From Halapricum hydrolyticum (GTDB lineage: Archaea; Halobacteriota; Halobacteria; Halobacteriales; Haloarculaceae): a DNA stretch of 64,000 nt. Below are positions 53,097-60,803 of the stretch, one piece after another. The notes under the pieces are model-generated. The model ran no database searches. It saw only the letters and a program-made list of their open reading frames with translations, and was not told the origin of the DNA. A program made the position numbers and the translations under genes. Each line of letters opens with the position of its first letter. Within the stretch, counting starts at the first letter, position 1. Location of the stretch: contig JAOPKD010000004.1 in NCBI GenBank assembly GCA_025517565.1, positions 1 to 64,000 of the forward strand, written 5' to 3'.

Positions 53097-54310
53097 TCAC
53101 AGAGCGATTCGGCCGGGAACCCCTCGGGTTCGTCGATCGTCTCCAGTTCGGAGTAGGGCTTGGGCGAGTTCTGTCCCCACTCGTTTATCGTCTCGACGGT
53201 GGGCTCGGGATCGTCGAGCCGCCCGACTTCGTCGAGCGCCTCCTCCAGTAGCGATTCGTCGACGATCGACGACTCCTCGGCCTGCTCCTCGACAGTGCCA
53301 CGACAGTGATGGTAGGTCTGCTGGCTCATGATGCTTTCCCTGTTGAGGCGCCCGTTCTTGTGGGGCAACGACGGGATCGACATCTTGATCAGGTTCTTCG
53401 GGAGACCGAACTCGTCGCTGACGATCGATGCGACCTCGTCGCTGGGGAACCCGCCCAGCTCGTAGTACTCCCGGACGCCGAGCAGATACGCCTCCAGCCA
53501 CCGACGCGCGACTTCCGGACGGTTCTGCATGAACGGCTCGCCGAACAGATAGACGCCGATCTGCATCCGCGGGGCGACCTCCGAGGCGTACAACAGCCGC
53601 TTGGCACCGGTCTCGTTGACCATTCCGAGCCCGAGCGGATCGGGGATGGCGGCGGCGTCGATCTCGCCCGCGGACATCGCGCTCGTCATGTTCGTATAGA
53701 GGATATTCTTCGTCTGGACGTCGTCCCAGGTCATGTCGTTACGCTGGAGCAGTCGCCCCCAGATGTACGAGTCGACGTTCCCCTCGCCGTGCAGCGCGAT
53801 CGTGAAGTCCTCCGAGACGTCCGAGAGGGTCATCCCCTCCGTGTACTTTTCGGGACGGATCAGGACCTTGTTCGAGGAAGGTTGGCCGCGCCAGTACTGA
53901 GTCTGGTCGGCGACGACGTTGATCTCGACGTCCTGGGCGACGGAATTGAACAGGCTCGCGCCCACCGATCCCGTCGCCGTGTCGAGGTCGCCGCTGGCCA
54001 GTCGTGGCGTCGCCTGGGGCGCGCTCTGGATGCGCTCGATCTCGAGTTCGATGTCTCGCTCCTCGAAGTAACCGCGGTCTCTGGCGACCAGCACCTCCGA
54101 TACGGCCGGGATCGTCAGCGTCCCGAACGTCACGGTATCCGGACCGGTGTTCGACTCGTCGCTTGACCCGAGCAGCCCGCCACAGCCGGCGACGCCGGCC
54201 GCTGCTGTGACGCTTGCTCCTGCCAGGAATCTTCGACGCGTGCTCGCCGTTCGCCCGTCCCGCCGGTCCGACTGTGTACTACCCGTCATAGCTGTCTGTT
54301 TTCGTACCAT
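53093..54310 (-). CDS. NMT1/SsuA-type ABC substrate-binding lipoprotein
   Basis: The 405-aa protein has a Tat signal (TRRRFLAGAS) and lipobox ending at C43, then an NMT1/SsuA-like fold: TVTFGTLTIPAVSEVLVARDRGYFEE, and GDLDTATGSVGASLF. The C-terminal ~70 residues (EEQAEESSIVDESLLEEALDEV...) are longer than usual. It is the first gene of a four-gene coupled operon (binding protein, ATPase, permease, CoxG-like) with its own TATA box. An alternative start is at ATG 54289. Confidence 0.88.
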   Translation of the reverse strand: MVRKQTAMTGSTQSDRRDGRTASTRRRFLAGASVTAAAGVAGCGGLLGSSDESNTGPDTVTFGTLTIPAVSEVLVARDRGYFEERDIELEIERIQSAPQATPRLASGDLDTATGSVGASLFNSVAQDVEINVVADQTQYWRGQPSSNKVLIRPEKYTEGMTLSDVSEDFTIALHGEGNVDSYIWGRLLQRNDMTWDDVQTKNILYTNMTSAMSAGEIDAAAIPDPLGLGMVNETGAKRLLYASEVAPRMQIGVYLFGEPFMQNRPEVARRWLEAYLLGVREYYELGGFPSDEVASIVSDEFGLPKNLIKMSIPSLPHKNGRLNRESIMSQQTYHHCRGTVEEQAEESSIVDESLLEEALDEVGRLDDPEPTVETINEWGQNSPKPYSELETIDEPEGFPAESLCE

Positions 54311-54342
54311 CCGTGAAACCTATGTGCTTCATATTCCAGTTT

Positions 54343-54351
54343 GTTTTATAG
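54343..54351 (-). promoter_or_regulatory. TATA box of the ABC/CoxG operon
   Basis: CTATAAAAC on the coding strand lies 33 nt before the ATG at 54310, within a gap of 67 nt after the upstream permease gene. It shows that the binding-protein operon can be transcribed apart from the two genes upstream. Confidence 0.6.
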
Positions 54352-54377
54352 TTCGTTCGACGTCGCGCGTCGCGCCG

Positions 54378-55148
54378 TCATAGTACGACCGTCCGTCGGT
54401 TGTCCGCGTGCCAGGGGACGAGCCGGCGCTCGATCGCGCCCAGCCCGTAGGTGAAGGCGATTCCGAGGATGCCGCTAACGACCAGCCCGGCGTACAGCGC
54501 GGTGATGTCGTAGGACATCCAGGCGATCCACAGGAAGTTGCCGAGACCGCTGCTCCCGGCGACCAGCTCGACGGCTACGACGATCAAAAGCGAGGTGCTC
54601 AACCCGAGACGCAACCCGCTCAGCACCAGCGGCAGCGACCCTGGCAGCAGCACCTCCCGGAAGAGCCGGTAGGTCGAGGTCGCGCCGTTGTCCCTGGCGA
54701 CGTCGACGTAGACGCTCTCGATCCCGCTGGCGCCGTCCATCGCGTTCCACAGCACGACGAAAAAGGTTCCGAGGCCGGCAGTGACGACCAGCGCGGTCTC
54801 GGTGCTCCCCAGCAGCAAGATCACCAGCGGCAACAGTGCGATCATCGGCAGCGGGAAGATCGCCGCCGCCAGCGGCGAGAGGACGGCCTTGATCTTCGGG
54901 TTCCAGCCCATTGCCAGCCCGACGACCGTTCCGAGCGCCGATCCGGCGATCGAGGCCGCGAGCGTCCGCTGGAGCGTGACGAGCACGTCCGATCGAAAGC
55001 CCTCCTGGGCCAGCAGCGACGCCGTCGTCCCGATGATCGTCGCCGGCGGCGGCAACAGCGAGGGGCTCACGAGGCCGAACACACCCACCGCTAGCTGCCA
55101 CAGCGCGAGCGGGATGGCGAGCGAACATGCCTGATAGAACCGATCCAT
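54378..55148 (-). CDS. NitT/TauT-type ABC permease (first copy)
   Basis: The 256-aa permease has six helices and the loop DVARDNGATSTYRLFREVLLP (key part DNGATSTYRLFREV). It follows the unknown 477-aa gene by 24 nt and is separated from the binding protein by a promoter. Its relation to the permease at 51415 suggests an asymmetric two-permease importer, though the family usually uses one permease as a homodimer. Confidence 0.86.
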   Translation of the reverse strand: MDRFYQACSLAIPLALWQLAVGVFGLVSPSLLPPPATIIGTTASLLAQEGFRSDVLVTLQRTLAASIAGSALGTVVGLAMGWNPKIKAVLSPLAAAIFPLPMIALLPLVILLLGSTETALVVTAGLGTFFVVLWNAMDGASGIESVYVDVARDNGATSTYRLFREVLLPGSLPLVLSGLRLGLSTSLLIVVAVELVAGSSGLGNFLWIAWMSYDITALYAGLVVSGILGIAFTYGLGAIERRLVPWHADNRRTVVL

Positions 55149-55172
55149 TCGTGTGCTGGGCCCGGGATCCGA

Positions 55173-56606
55173 CTATTCGGTAATCTTGAACGCCATGTGC
55201 AGACCCGGGAGCGGTCGGACGGGGTGGTTGTCCAGATACGAGAGGTGTGGGATCAACTCGAAGTTCGGCTCGTCTTCCTGGACGTCGAAGAGGCTGGGGT
55301 AGACGTCGATGAAGTGCCAGCCGGGTTCGCCGGCCGCGCGCAGCACCGTCTCGTTGATCTTGGCCTCGAGGCCACAGATGTATCCCAGCGGCTTGTTGTC
55401 GTACAGGAAGTAGTAGGCGTTCTCGTAGATGGGCCAGCCGATACCGGAGAGCGCGATCTCGATCTCCGTTCCCGCGGGGCCGCTCGTCGGCGTTATCTCA
55501 GTGATCTCGGGCTGGAGCATGAAGCCGGTGACAGCGACCGACTCGCCGTCGATCATCGCGGTGATGGGGCGGGTCGCACCGCGGTCTTTCGGGATCTCGA
55601 ATTCGATCTGGAAGGAGCCGTCCTCGTCGGTCTCGACGGAGGGGAGCACACCCGGAACCGGCTCGGGCGTGATCGGGATGTCCTTCACGCGATGCCCTTC
55701 GTGGGTGTGCCAGACCAGATCGACCTGCTGCTCTGGCGGGAACCCGCGACCAGAGATGACCGTGTCAGTGCCGGGCTGGCCGCTCTGGGGCGTAATTTCC
55801 AGTTCGGCCTCGGTCTCGCGGTCGGGCTCGGGCATGTGGGCCGCCAGGGGCGCCTCGTCGAACGTCGACTCGACCCACGCCGTCTCCGGCTCGCTTTCGG
55901 GCTCGGTCACCTCGACCGACCAGGCGTACTGGCGGCCACCGGCGACCTCGCCGAACGGCGACTGCGTGTTGTTCTGGAGGAACGGTACGCCCCGGTAGTT
56001 GCGCCAGACCTGGATCTCGTGAGACCCGACCGGGCCGACTGCCCGGACCCGCGCAGTCGCAGTCCCGCGGTTGATCACGCCGGTCATGAAGCCCATCGTC
56101 CCGTTGTCCCAGGCGATCTGGTAGTTGTTCTCAAGGACGTTCGGGCCGATGCCGTAGCCCGTGATCGTGAAAAAGTCCCCGAGCGGGGCTTCGGTGCGAT
56201 CGAGTTCGAACCACGGCGTGATCGCGATCGTCGTCTTCGCCAGCGGCGGTCCGTCCTCGTCTGTTCGGACTTCGATCGTGTGTTCGCCGCCGTAATCCTC
56301 CGGAATCTCCCAGTCTCGCTCGAAGCGGCCGTCCTCGTCGGTCGTCGCGGTGAACGCCTCGACCGTTCGCGGGCGATACTGTGCGCCGACGACCTCGTTG
56401 GCCTTCAGGATCCCCCACCGCCCTTCGACGGTCTTCCAGAAGACGTCGACCTCCGTGTTCGCGGGGAGGTTCAGCCCACGAAGTGTGATCGTGTCACCGA
56501 CGTACGCCTCCTCGTCGCTCGCGACGAGTGTTCCCGAAGCAGTCTGGTCCTCCCGGCGCTCCTGTAGCCTGTCTCTGACTTCTGAAGACAGTCGATCGTC
56601 TGCCAT
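55173..56606 (-). CDS. Internally duplicated beta-domain protein of unknown function
   Basis: The 477-aa protein has no signal peptide or membrane segment and is built from two similar halves (about 30-245 and 268-465). Each half starts with a TIG/Ig-like strand set (GDTITLRGLNLPANTEVDVFW; GTDTVISGRGFPPEQQVDLVW), then a DEDGRFERDWEIPEDYG / DEDGSFQIEFEIPKDRG turn, then a second domain with GIGPNVLENNYQIAWDNG / GIGWPIYENAYYFLYDNK. It is the first gene before a NitT/TauT permease, 24 nt apart, so it probably serves the importer. A binding scaffold on the inner face, or secretion by an unrecognised route, are both possible. Confidence 0.7.
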   Translation of the reverse strand: MADDRLSSEVRDRLQERREDQTASGTLVASDEEAYVGDTITLRGLNLPANTEVDVFWKTVEGRWGILKANEVVGAQYRPRTVEAFTATTDEDGRFERDWEIPEDYGGEHTIEVRTDEDGPPLAKTTIAITPWFELDRTEAPLGDFFTITGYGIGPNVLENNYQIAWDNGTMGFMTGVINRGTATARVRAVGPVGSHEIQVWRNYRGVPFLQNNTQSPFGEVAGGRQYAWSVEVTEPESEPETAWVESTFDEAPLAAHMPEPDRETEAELEITPQSGQPGTDTVISGRGFPPEQQVDLVWHTHEGHRVKDIPITPEPVPGVLPSVETDEDGSFQIEFEIPKDRGATRPITAMIDGESVAVTGFMLQPEITEITPTSGPAGTEIEIALSGIGWPIYENAYYFLYDNKPLGYICGLEAKINETVLRAAGEPGWHFIDVYPSLFDVQEDEPNFELIPHLSYLDNHPVRPLPGLHMAFKITE

Positions 56607-56646
56607 GCCTGGCTATATTGACACCGCACGCAAAACGGTTCGGCTG

Positions 56647-56656
56647 TAATATAAAG
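56647..56656 (-). promoter_or_regulatory. TATA box of the 477-aa protein / permease unit
   Basis: CTTTATATTA on the coding strand lies 41 nt before ATG 56606, giving an expected short leader. Confidence 0.55.
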
Positions 56657-56685
56657 CAGTTTAAGCGGAACGCGAGCGGACTCGT

Positions 56686-57057
56686 TCAGACCGTCTCGGT
56701 CTCCTGGATCTGTGTCGCGCCGAGGATCGCGGACATGATCTTCCCCTCTGCGGCCCGCAGTCGCTGTGACGCCGCCGATTTCGAGATCCCGAGCGCGTCG
56801 GCGATGTCCGCGAGATTGCCGCCCCGCTGGGTGGAGTAGTGTCCGAGCTCGTGTGCGACCTCCAGCGCCTCCCACTGCTTTTCAGTGACGTCGCTGACGT
56901 CGATAGACAGGCAGTTTACGTCTTCGCGCGAGGGGTCGACGATCGAGATCATCTTCACGCTCGACTCCAACTGAGAGTACTCGCGGACGACGTGCCGCAG
57001 GACTGACCGGTCTTCGACCTTCAACGTCACGAATAGCGGGTAATTCGAGTCAGTCAT
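56686..57057 (-). CDS. Small HTH_10 (bacterio-opsin activator-type) regulator
   Basis: The 123-aa protein has an N-terminal ~55-residue sensing segment and a C-terminal HTH_10 domain (VSDVTEKQWEALEVAHELGHYSTQRGG ... DIADALGISKSAASQRLRAAE). It is shorter than typical Bat-type regulators, as it lacks GAF and PAS domains. ATG 57057 is preferred to one five codons upstream. It lies directly upstream of the ABC-linked gene on the same strand, so it may control that operon. Confidence 0.85.
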   Translation of the reverse strand: MTDSNYPLFVTLKVEDRSVLRHVVREYSQLESSVKMISIVDPSREDVNCLSIDVSDVTEKQWEALEVAHELGHYSTQRGGNLADIADALGISKSAASQRLRAAEGKIMSAILGATQIQETETV

Positions 57058-57294
57058 TGCACTTCCCGGCACCTCCCGGCCGTTTCCCCGCGCGTCGCCG
57101 CTGGTGGCTACTCGAACCCGTCCTCGTCATCTGACCCGCGCCAGTCGACCCCGCGAACTGGCTGGATACCGTATACCTGCTCATGGGAATACGTCTGTGC
57201 GACACCAGCGAGAAGATTCACCTTCATTTTACACTGTTTCAAGTACTGTCTCTGGCAAAAACCCTTCCCGAGTGACAGGTGTTCCGAAGGAAAC

Positions 57295-57969
57295 TCAGTC
57301 CACAGACCAGTGATCGACGAGCTTGTGAATCAGTTTCGACTCGATCGATTTGAGCCGCTGGGAGACGGCCGACTTCGAGATGCCGAGCCGGTCGGCCAGG
57401 ACTTCCAGATCTGCTTTGCGGGGCGTTTCGTAGTACCCCTCTTCGACGGCGACCATGAGCGCCTCGCGCTGTTTATCGGTGATGTCGGTAACGTCCATGA
57501 CGATCGACTCGTTGCCTTTGACGTTCGACTGGGTGATGCCGTAGACGTCGACGCTGGAGCCTCCCTCGCGGAGCCGGCTGACGAGTTCGCGTAGCGTCTC
57601 GCGGTCGGGCAACAGCACGGAGACGACGATCCGGTTGCCCTGAACGCGCTCGATGGAGGGCACGCAGTCGACCTCGTGAAAGACGAGACAGAAACAGCCG
57701 GTCTCGACCTCGGACCGGACGTACCGGTCGGAGAACACGCCCTCGTCTTCCTCGACGACCTTGGTGTTGCACGTCCCGTCTTCGAGGTCGCTGTTCCCCG
57801 CGGACCGCGAGAACGTGAGGTTGTGATCCTCGATATCGATGTTGTCGGCTTCGCTTACGACCACGCAGTCGGCTTCCGGCGGTGGTTCGACCGCCAGCGT
57901 CGCCGTGATTGGCGGTCCATCGGGCATGGCTGTGCCCTGTGATTCGTCCGATATACTCTCGGAGCCCAT
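57295..57969 (-). CDS. HTH_10 (bacterio-opsin activator-type) regulator with Cys-rich N-domain
   Basis: The 224-aa protein has an N-terminal domain (about 15-160) with several cysteines (including GCFCLVFHEVDC) that could bind metal or react with redox signals, and a C-terminal HTH_10 domain (TDITDKQREALMVAVEEGYYETPRK ... LADRLGISKSAVSQRLKSIE). Its promoter is bracketed by a perfect 9-bp inverted repeat, suggesting autoregulation. It lies upstream of the second HTH_10 gene on the same strand, 237 nt apart. Confidence 0.85.
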   Translation of the reverse strand: MGSESISDESQGTAMPDGPPITATLAVEPPPEADCVVVSEADNIDIEDHNLTFSRSAGNSDLEDGTCNTKVVEEDEGVFSDRYVRSEVETGCFCLVFHEVDCVPSIERVQGNRIVVSVLLPDRETLRELVSRLREGGSSVDVYGITQSNVKGNESIVMDVTDITDKQREALMVAVEEGYYETPRKADLEVLADRLGISKSAVSQRLKSIESKLIHKLVDHWSVD

Positions 57970-57978
57970 GGTTCGAGT

Positions 57979-58014
57979 AAAGAACGTTTAGTAGCCTTCA
58001 TATATACGTTCTTT
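57979..58014. promoter_or_regulatory. 9-bp inverted repeat bracketing the TATA box of the HTH_10 gene
   Basis: AAAGAACGT (57979-57987) and ACGTTCTTT (58006-58014) are perfect inverse complements, 18 bp apart. Between them the coding strand carries the TATA box TATATATG. The ATG is at 57969, so the near arm spans the expected transcription start. The layout is that of an operator controlling its own gene or one read by a neighbour. Confidence 0.65.
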
Positions 58015-58180
58015 CCTGCCGGCGTTCGCTACTGGTACCGGTGACAAAACCCGTAATTGATTTTCGTTTCGCGCGTGGTTTTGTACTATCTTTACACGAT
58101 TGTACGAAACGCTCCCTCCGATCGTTTCCGACTGCGAACGGCCGATACGATCGCGTAGCCGCGTCGTTCCGCGACCGTGG

Positions 58181-58888
58181 CTACCGCAGTTCGGAGATCG
58201 TCACGAGTGCATCGGCGGCTTCGTTCGCAGCCTCGAGTGATTCGCGAGCGCGTCGCGGATCGTCGGCCTGTTCGGCTTCGCGAGCGAACCGGAGCAGGCT
58301 CCGGCGCAGCGACGCCCTGGCCTGCTCGAGGTCGTCGCTTCCGTCGGCGGTCGACTCGCGCTCGAACTCCTCGCGGCGGGCTGGCGGATCCGGACGGCGC
58401 AACTCCTCGCCTGGACTCCGGTCGCGGTCGGGAACGCTCGGCCGCTCGCGACGCTCGGGTAACTCCGACGCTTCACGCCGATCCGGTCCCGTCGGACTGT
58501 CGTCCGCGTCCGGGGCCTCCCCGGCGGTGTCGCTCTCGGCACCGTCCTCCGGAGCTGTTTCCGCCGCGGACTCGGCTGTCGGTTCTGTGTCGCTTGCCGC
58601 CGTGGACTCGGCTGCTGGCTCGGATCCACCCTCGTCCGTCTCGGCCGCGCTGGCGCCGTCATCGATCTTCGTGCCGTCCTCCGCGACGACTTCTTCGCAG
58701 GTCGGACAGAACAGCTGCCCCTCGTACCGGAAGATCGGATCGCCACACGTCTCACAGTGGACGTTCGTCATCGTCGCGCCTTTCAATAGGAGTTCGCTCA
58801 TCCGCTCGGTCGCCTCCCGCTTTTGCTCGTCGCGCTCGTACTGTTCGCGGAGCCGTTCGCGCTCGGCTTCCTCGTCGAAATCGCTCAT
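58181..58888 (-). CDS. Autoantigen p27-like zinc-ribbon protein
   Basis: The 235-aa protein starts MSDFDEEAERERLREQYERD and carries a zinc ribbon, VHCETCGDPIFRYEGQLFCP followed by TCEEVV, of the Sjogren/scleroderma autoantigen 1 (autoantigen p27) type, within its first 65 residues. A long acidic, Ala/Glu/Asp-rich disordered stretch (about 70-170) and a C-terminal helix pair (about 180-235) follow. Such proteins are common in archaea and uncharacterised. It starts 71 nt after a possible small gene. Confidence 0.82.
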   Translation of the reverse strand: MSDFDEEAERERLREQYERDEQKREATERMSELLLKGATMTNVHCETCGDPIFRYEGQLFCPTCEEVVAEDGTKIDDGASAAETDEGGSEPAAESTAASDTEPTAESAAETAPEDGAESDTAGEAPDADDSPTGPDRREASELPERRERPSVPDRDRSPGEELRRPDPPARREEFERESTADGSDDLEQARASLRRSLLRFAREAEQADDPRRARESLEAANEAADALVTISELR

Positions 58889-58959
58889 ACGCGAGTGTTC
58901 GACGCCGATGCCGAAAAAAGACGCGGGCCAGCGCCGTCCGACCCGCGACGCTGGTTCGG

Positions 58960-59067
58960 TCACTCCCGGGCGGATCGCTCGTCCGACCGACGAGCGGCTG
59001 TTTCGTCGGCGATCCGCTCGTCGAGCAGCGACGCCCACTCCTCGACGTGTGTGTGTCGCTCTCTCAT
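58960..59067 (-). CDS. Possible 35-aa protein
   Basis: An ATG at 59067 opens a 35-residue frame, MRERHTHVEEWASLLDERIA and an Arg/Asp/Glu-rich tail. A TATA box (GATATAAACG, about 59100-59109) lies about 35 nt before it, the right distance. An in-frame ATG at 59091 would overlap the promoter region. The product would be a single charged helix. It lies upstream of the autoantigen-like gene on the same strand, so the two may be one transcript. Unknown function. Confidence 0.4.
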   Translation of the reverse strand: MRERHTHVEEWASLLDERIADETAARRSDERSARE

Positions 59068-59165
59068 GGATGAAACATCTACGGCATTCATAATAGTCGT
59101 TTATATCGGCCAGCGAGGCTGCTTCGACGCTTTTTCGTACGGTAGGAACGACGCGGTGGACAGAG

Positions 59166-60704
59166 ATGGGAGACAGCGAGTCCGACGCGCTCGTCGAGTA
59201 CGGGATCGAAGATCGACCGCCACTCGGACGGTCGATCCTGCTAGGAGCACAGCACTACCTGACGATGATCGGGGCGAACATCGCCGTTCCGCTGTTGCTG
59301 GCGAGCGCGATGGGAATGCCGACGGACGTCACCGCGAAGTTCATCGGCACGTTCTTCGTCGTCAGCGGGATCGCGACGCTTGCCCAGACCACGTTCGGCA
59401 ACCGATATCCGATCGTTCAGGGGGCGCCTTTCTCGATGCTCGCACCCGGTCTCGCTATCGTCACGACCGAGGTCGCCGTCTCCGGACTGCCGGCCTGGAA
59501 CGCGAAGCTGCTCTTCCTGCAGGGCGCGATCATCACCGCTGCCATCGTCGAGATCGCGATCGGATATTTCGGGCTCGTCGGCAAGATCCGGGAGTACCTC
59601 TCGCCGGTCGTCGTCGCCCCGGTCGTCGCGCTGATCGGGCTGTCGCTGTTCTCCGCTCCGCAGGTCACGCAGGCGGCCAACAACTGGTACCTCCTGTTGC
59701 TCACGCTCGGGTTGATCGTGCTGTTCTCGCAGTATCTCGACCGACGTTCGCCTGTGTTCGCGCTGTTTCCGGTCCTGTTGGGGATCGCTGCCGCGTGGAT
59801 CATCGCGGCAGTGGCTTCGGCGACGGGCCTCATTCCGGCCGGCGACCCCGGCTTTATCGATTTCGAGCGGGTCACTGACGTCGAATCGCTCCTGTACGTC
59901 CCGCTGCCGTTCCAGTGGGGGATGCCGATGTTCAAAGCCTCCTTCGCCGTCGGGATGTTCGCCGGGGTGCTGGCGTCGATCATCGAGTCGTTCGCCGACT
60001 ACCACGCCGTCGCCCGCATCTCCGGCGTTGGCGCGCCCTCCAAACGCCGGATCAACCACGGCATCGGGATGGAAGGGCTGGCAAACGTCTTCTCCGGCGT
60101 GATGGGGACCGGGGGATCGACCTCGTATTCGGAGAACATCGGCGCGATCGGGTTGACCGGCGTCGCCTCCCGGTTCGTCGTCCAGGTCGGTGCCGTCGTG
60201 ATGCTCGTCGTCGGCGTCGTCCCGTTTTTCGGCCAGCTCATCGCCACGATCCCGGATCCGATCGTCGGCGGACTCTACGTCGCCATGTTCGGCCAGATCG
60301 TCGCCGTCGGTCTCGCGAACCTGAAGTACGTCGACCTGGACTCCTCGCGCAACCTCTTCATCGTCGGGATCGCGCTGTTCGCCGGGATGGCGATCCCGCA
60401 GTACATCGGCGGGCTCGAAGGGTACTCGGCGCTCCAGACCGGACTCGCGAACGTCCCGCTGTTCGGATCGATCCTCGGCACCGAGGTCGTCGCCCGGACG
60501 GTGTTCATCGTGGGTGGGGTCGAGATGGCAGTCGGCGGCTTCATCGCGCTCGTGCTGGACAACACGATCCCCGGTACGCGCGAGGAGCGCGGCTTGACCG
60601 ACTGGGCGAGACTCGCGGAGGACGAGGGCGACTTCGACTCCGCGCTCGACCGCGCCCGCGACCGCTGGTCCCGCGAGTCGCCGCCGATGTCCGGCGACGA
60701 CTGA
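59166..60704 (+). CDS. NCS2-family uracil/xanthine permease
   Basis: The 512-aa protein has about 12 to 14 helices with the NCS2 signatures LGAQHYLTMIGANIAVPL (near residue 30), GAPFSMLAPGLAI, and GVLASIIESFADYHAVARISG (key glutamates in TM8 and TM10, the latter in GTGGSTSYSENIGAIGLTGV). It imports a purine or pyrimidine base with a cation. It stands alone, so the substrate cannot be narrowed. Confidence 0.92.
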   Translation: MGDSESDALVEYGIEDRPPLGRSILLGAQHYLTMIGANIAVPLLLASAMGMPTDVTAKFIGTFFVVSGIATLAQTTFGNRYPIVQGAPFSMLAPGLAIVTTEVAVSGLPAWNAKLLFLQGAIITAAIVEIAIGYFGLVGKIREYLSPVVVAPVVALIGLSLFSAPQVTQAANNWYLLLLTLGLIVLFSQYLDRRSPVFALFPVLLGIAAAWIIAAVASATGLIPAGDPGFIDFERVTDVESLLYVPLPFQWGMPMFKASFAVGMFAGVLASIIESFADYHAVARISGVGAPSKRRINHGIGMEGLANVFSGVMGTGGSTSYSENIGAIGLTGVASRFVVQVGAVVMLVVGVVPFFGQLIATIPDPIVGGLYVAMFGQIVAVGLANLKYVDLDSSRNLFIVGIALFAGMAIPQYIGGLEGYSALQTGLANVPLFGSILGTEVVARTVFIVGGVEMAVGGFIALVLDNTIPGTREERGLTDWARLAEDEGDFDSALDRARDRWSRESPPMSGDD

Positions 60705-60772
60705 TCTTCCCTCTGCTCCGATACCCGCCGTGAGACGCCTGTCAGACGCTCTTCTCCCAATCCTGGCCAAGA

Positions 60773-60780
60773 GTTAAGTG
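60773..60780 (+). promoter_or_regulatory. TATA-like box of orc1/cdc6
   Basis: GTTAAGTG lies 24 to 31 nt before the ATG at 60804. No inverted origin-recognition boxes with a G-rich tract are seen in the 100 bp between genes. Confidence 0.45.
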
Positions 60781-60803
60781 CTCCGGGAAGCTCGGTGAAA
60801 GTG

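Noticed and set aside
60704-60803. Replication origin beside orc1/cdc6
   Set aside because: Only about 100 bp separate the genes, and no repeated origin-recognition boxes or AT-rich unwinding region are seen.
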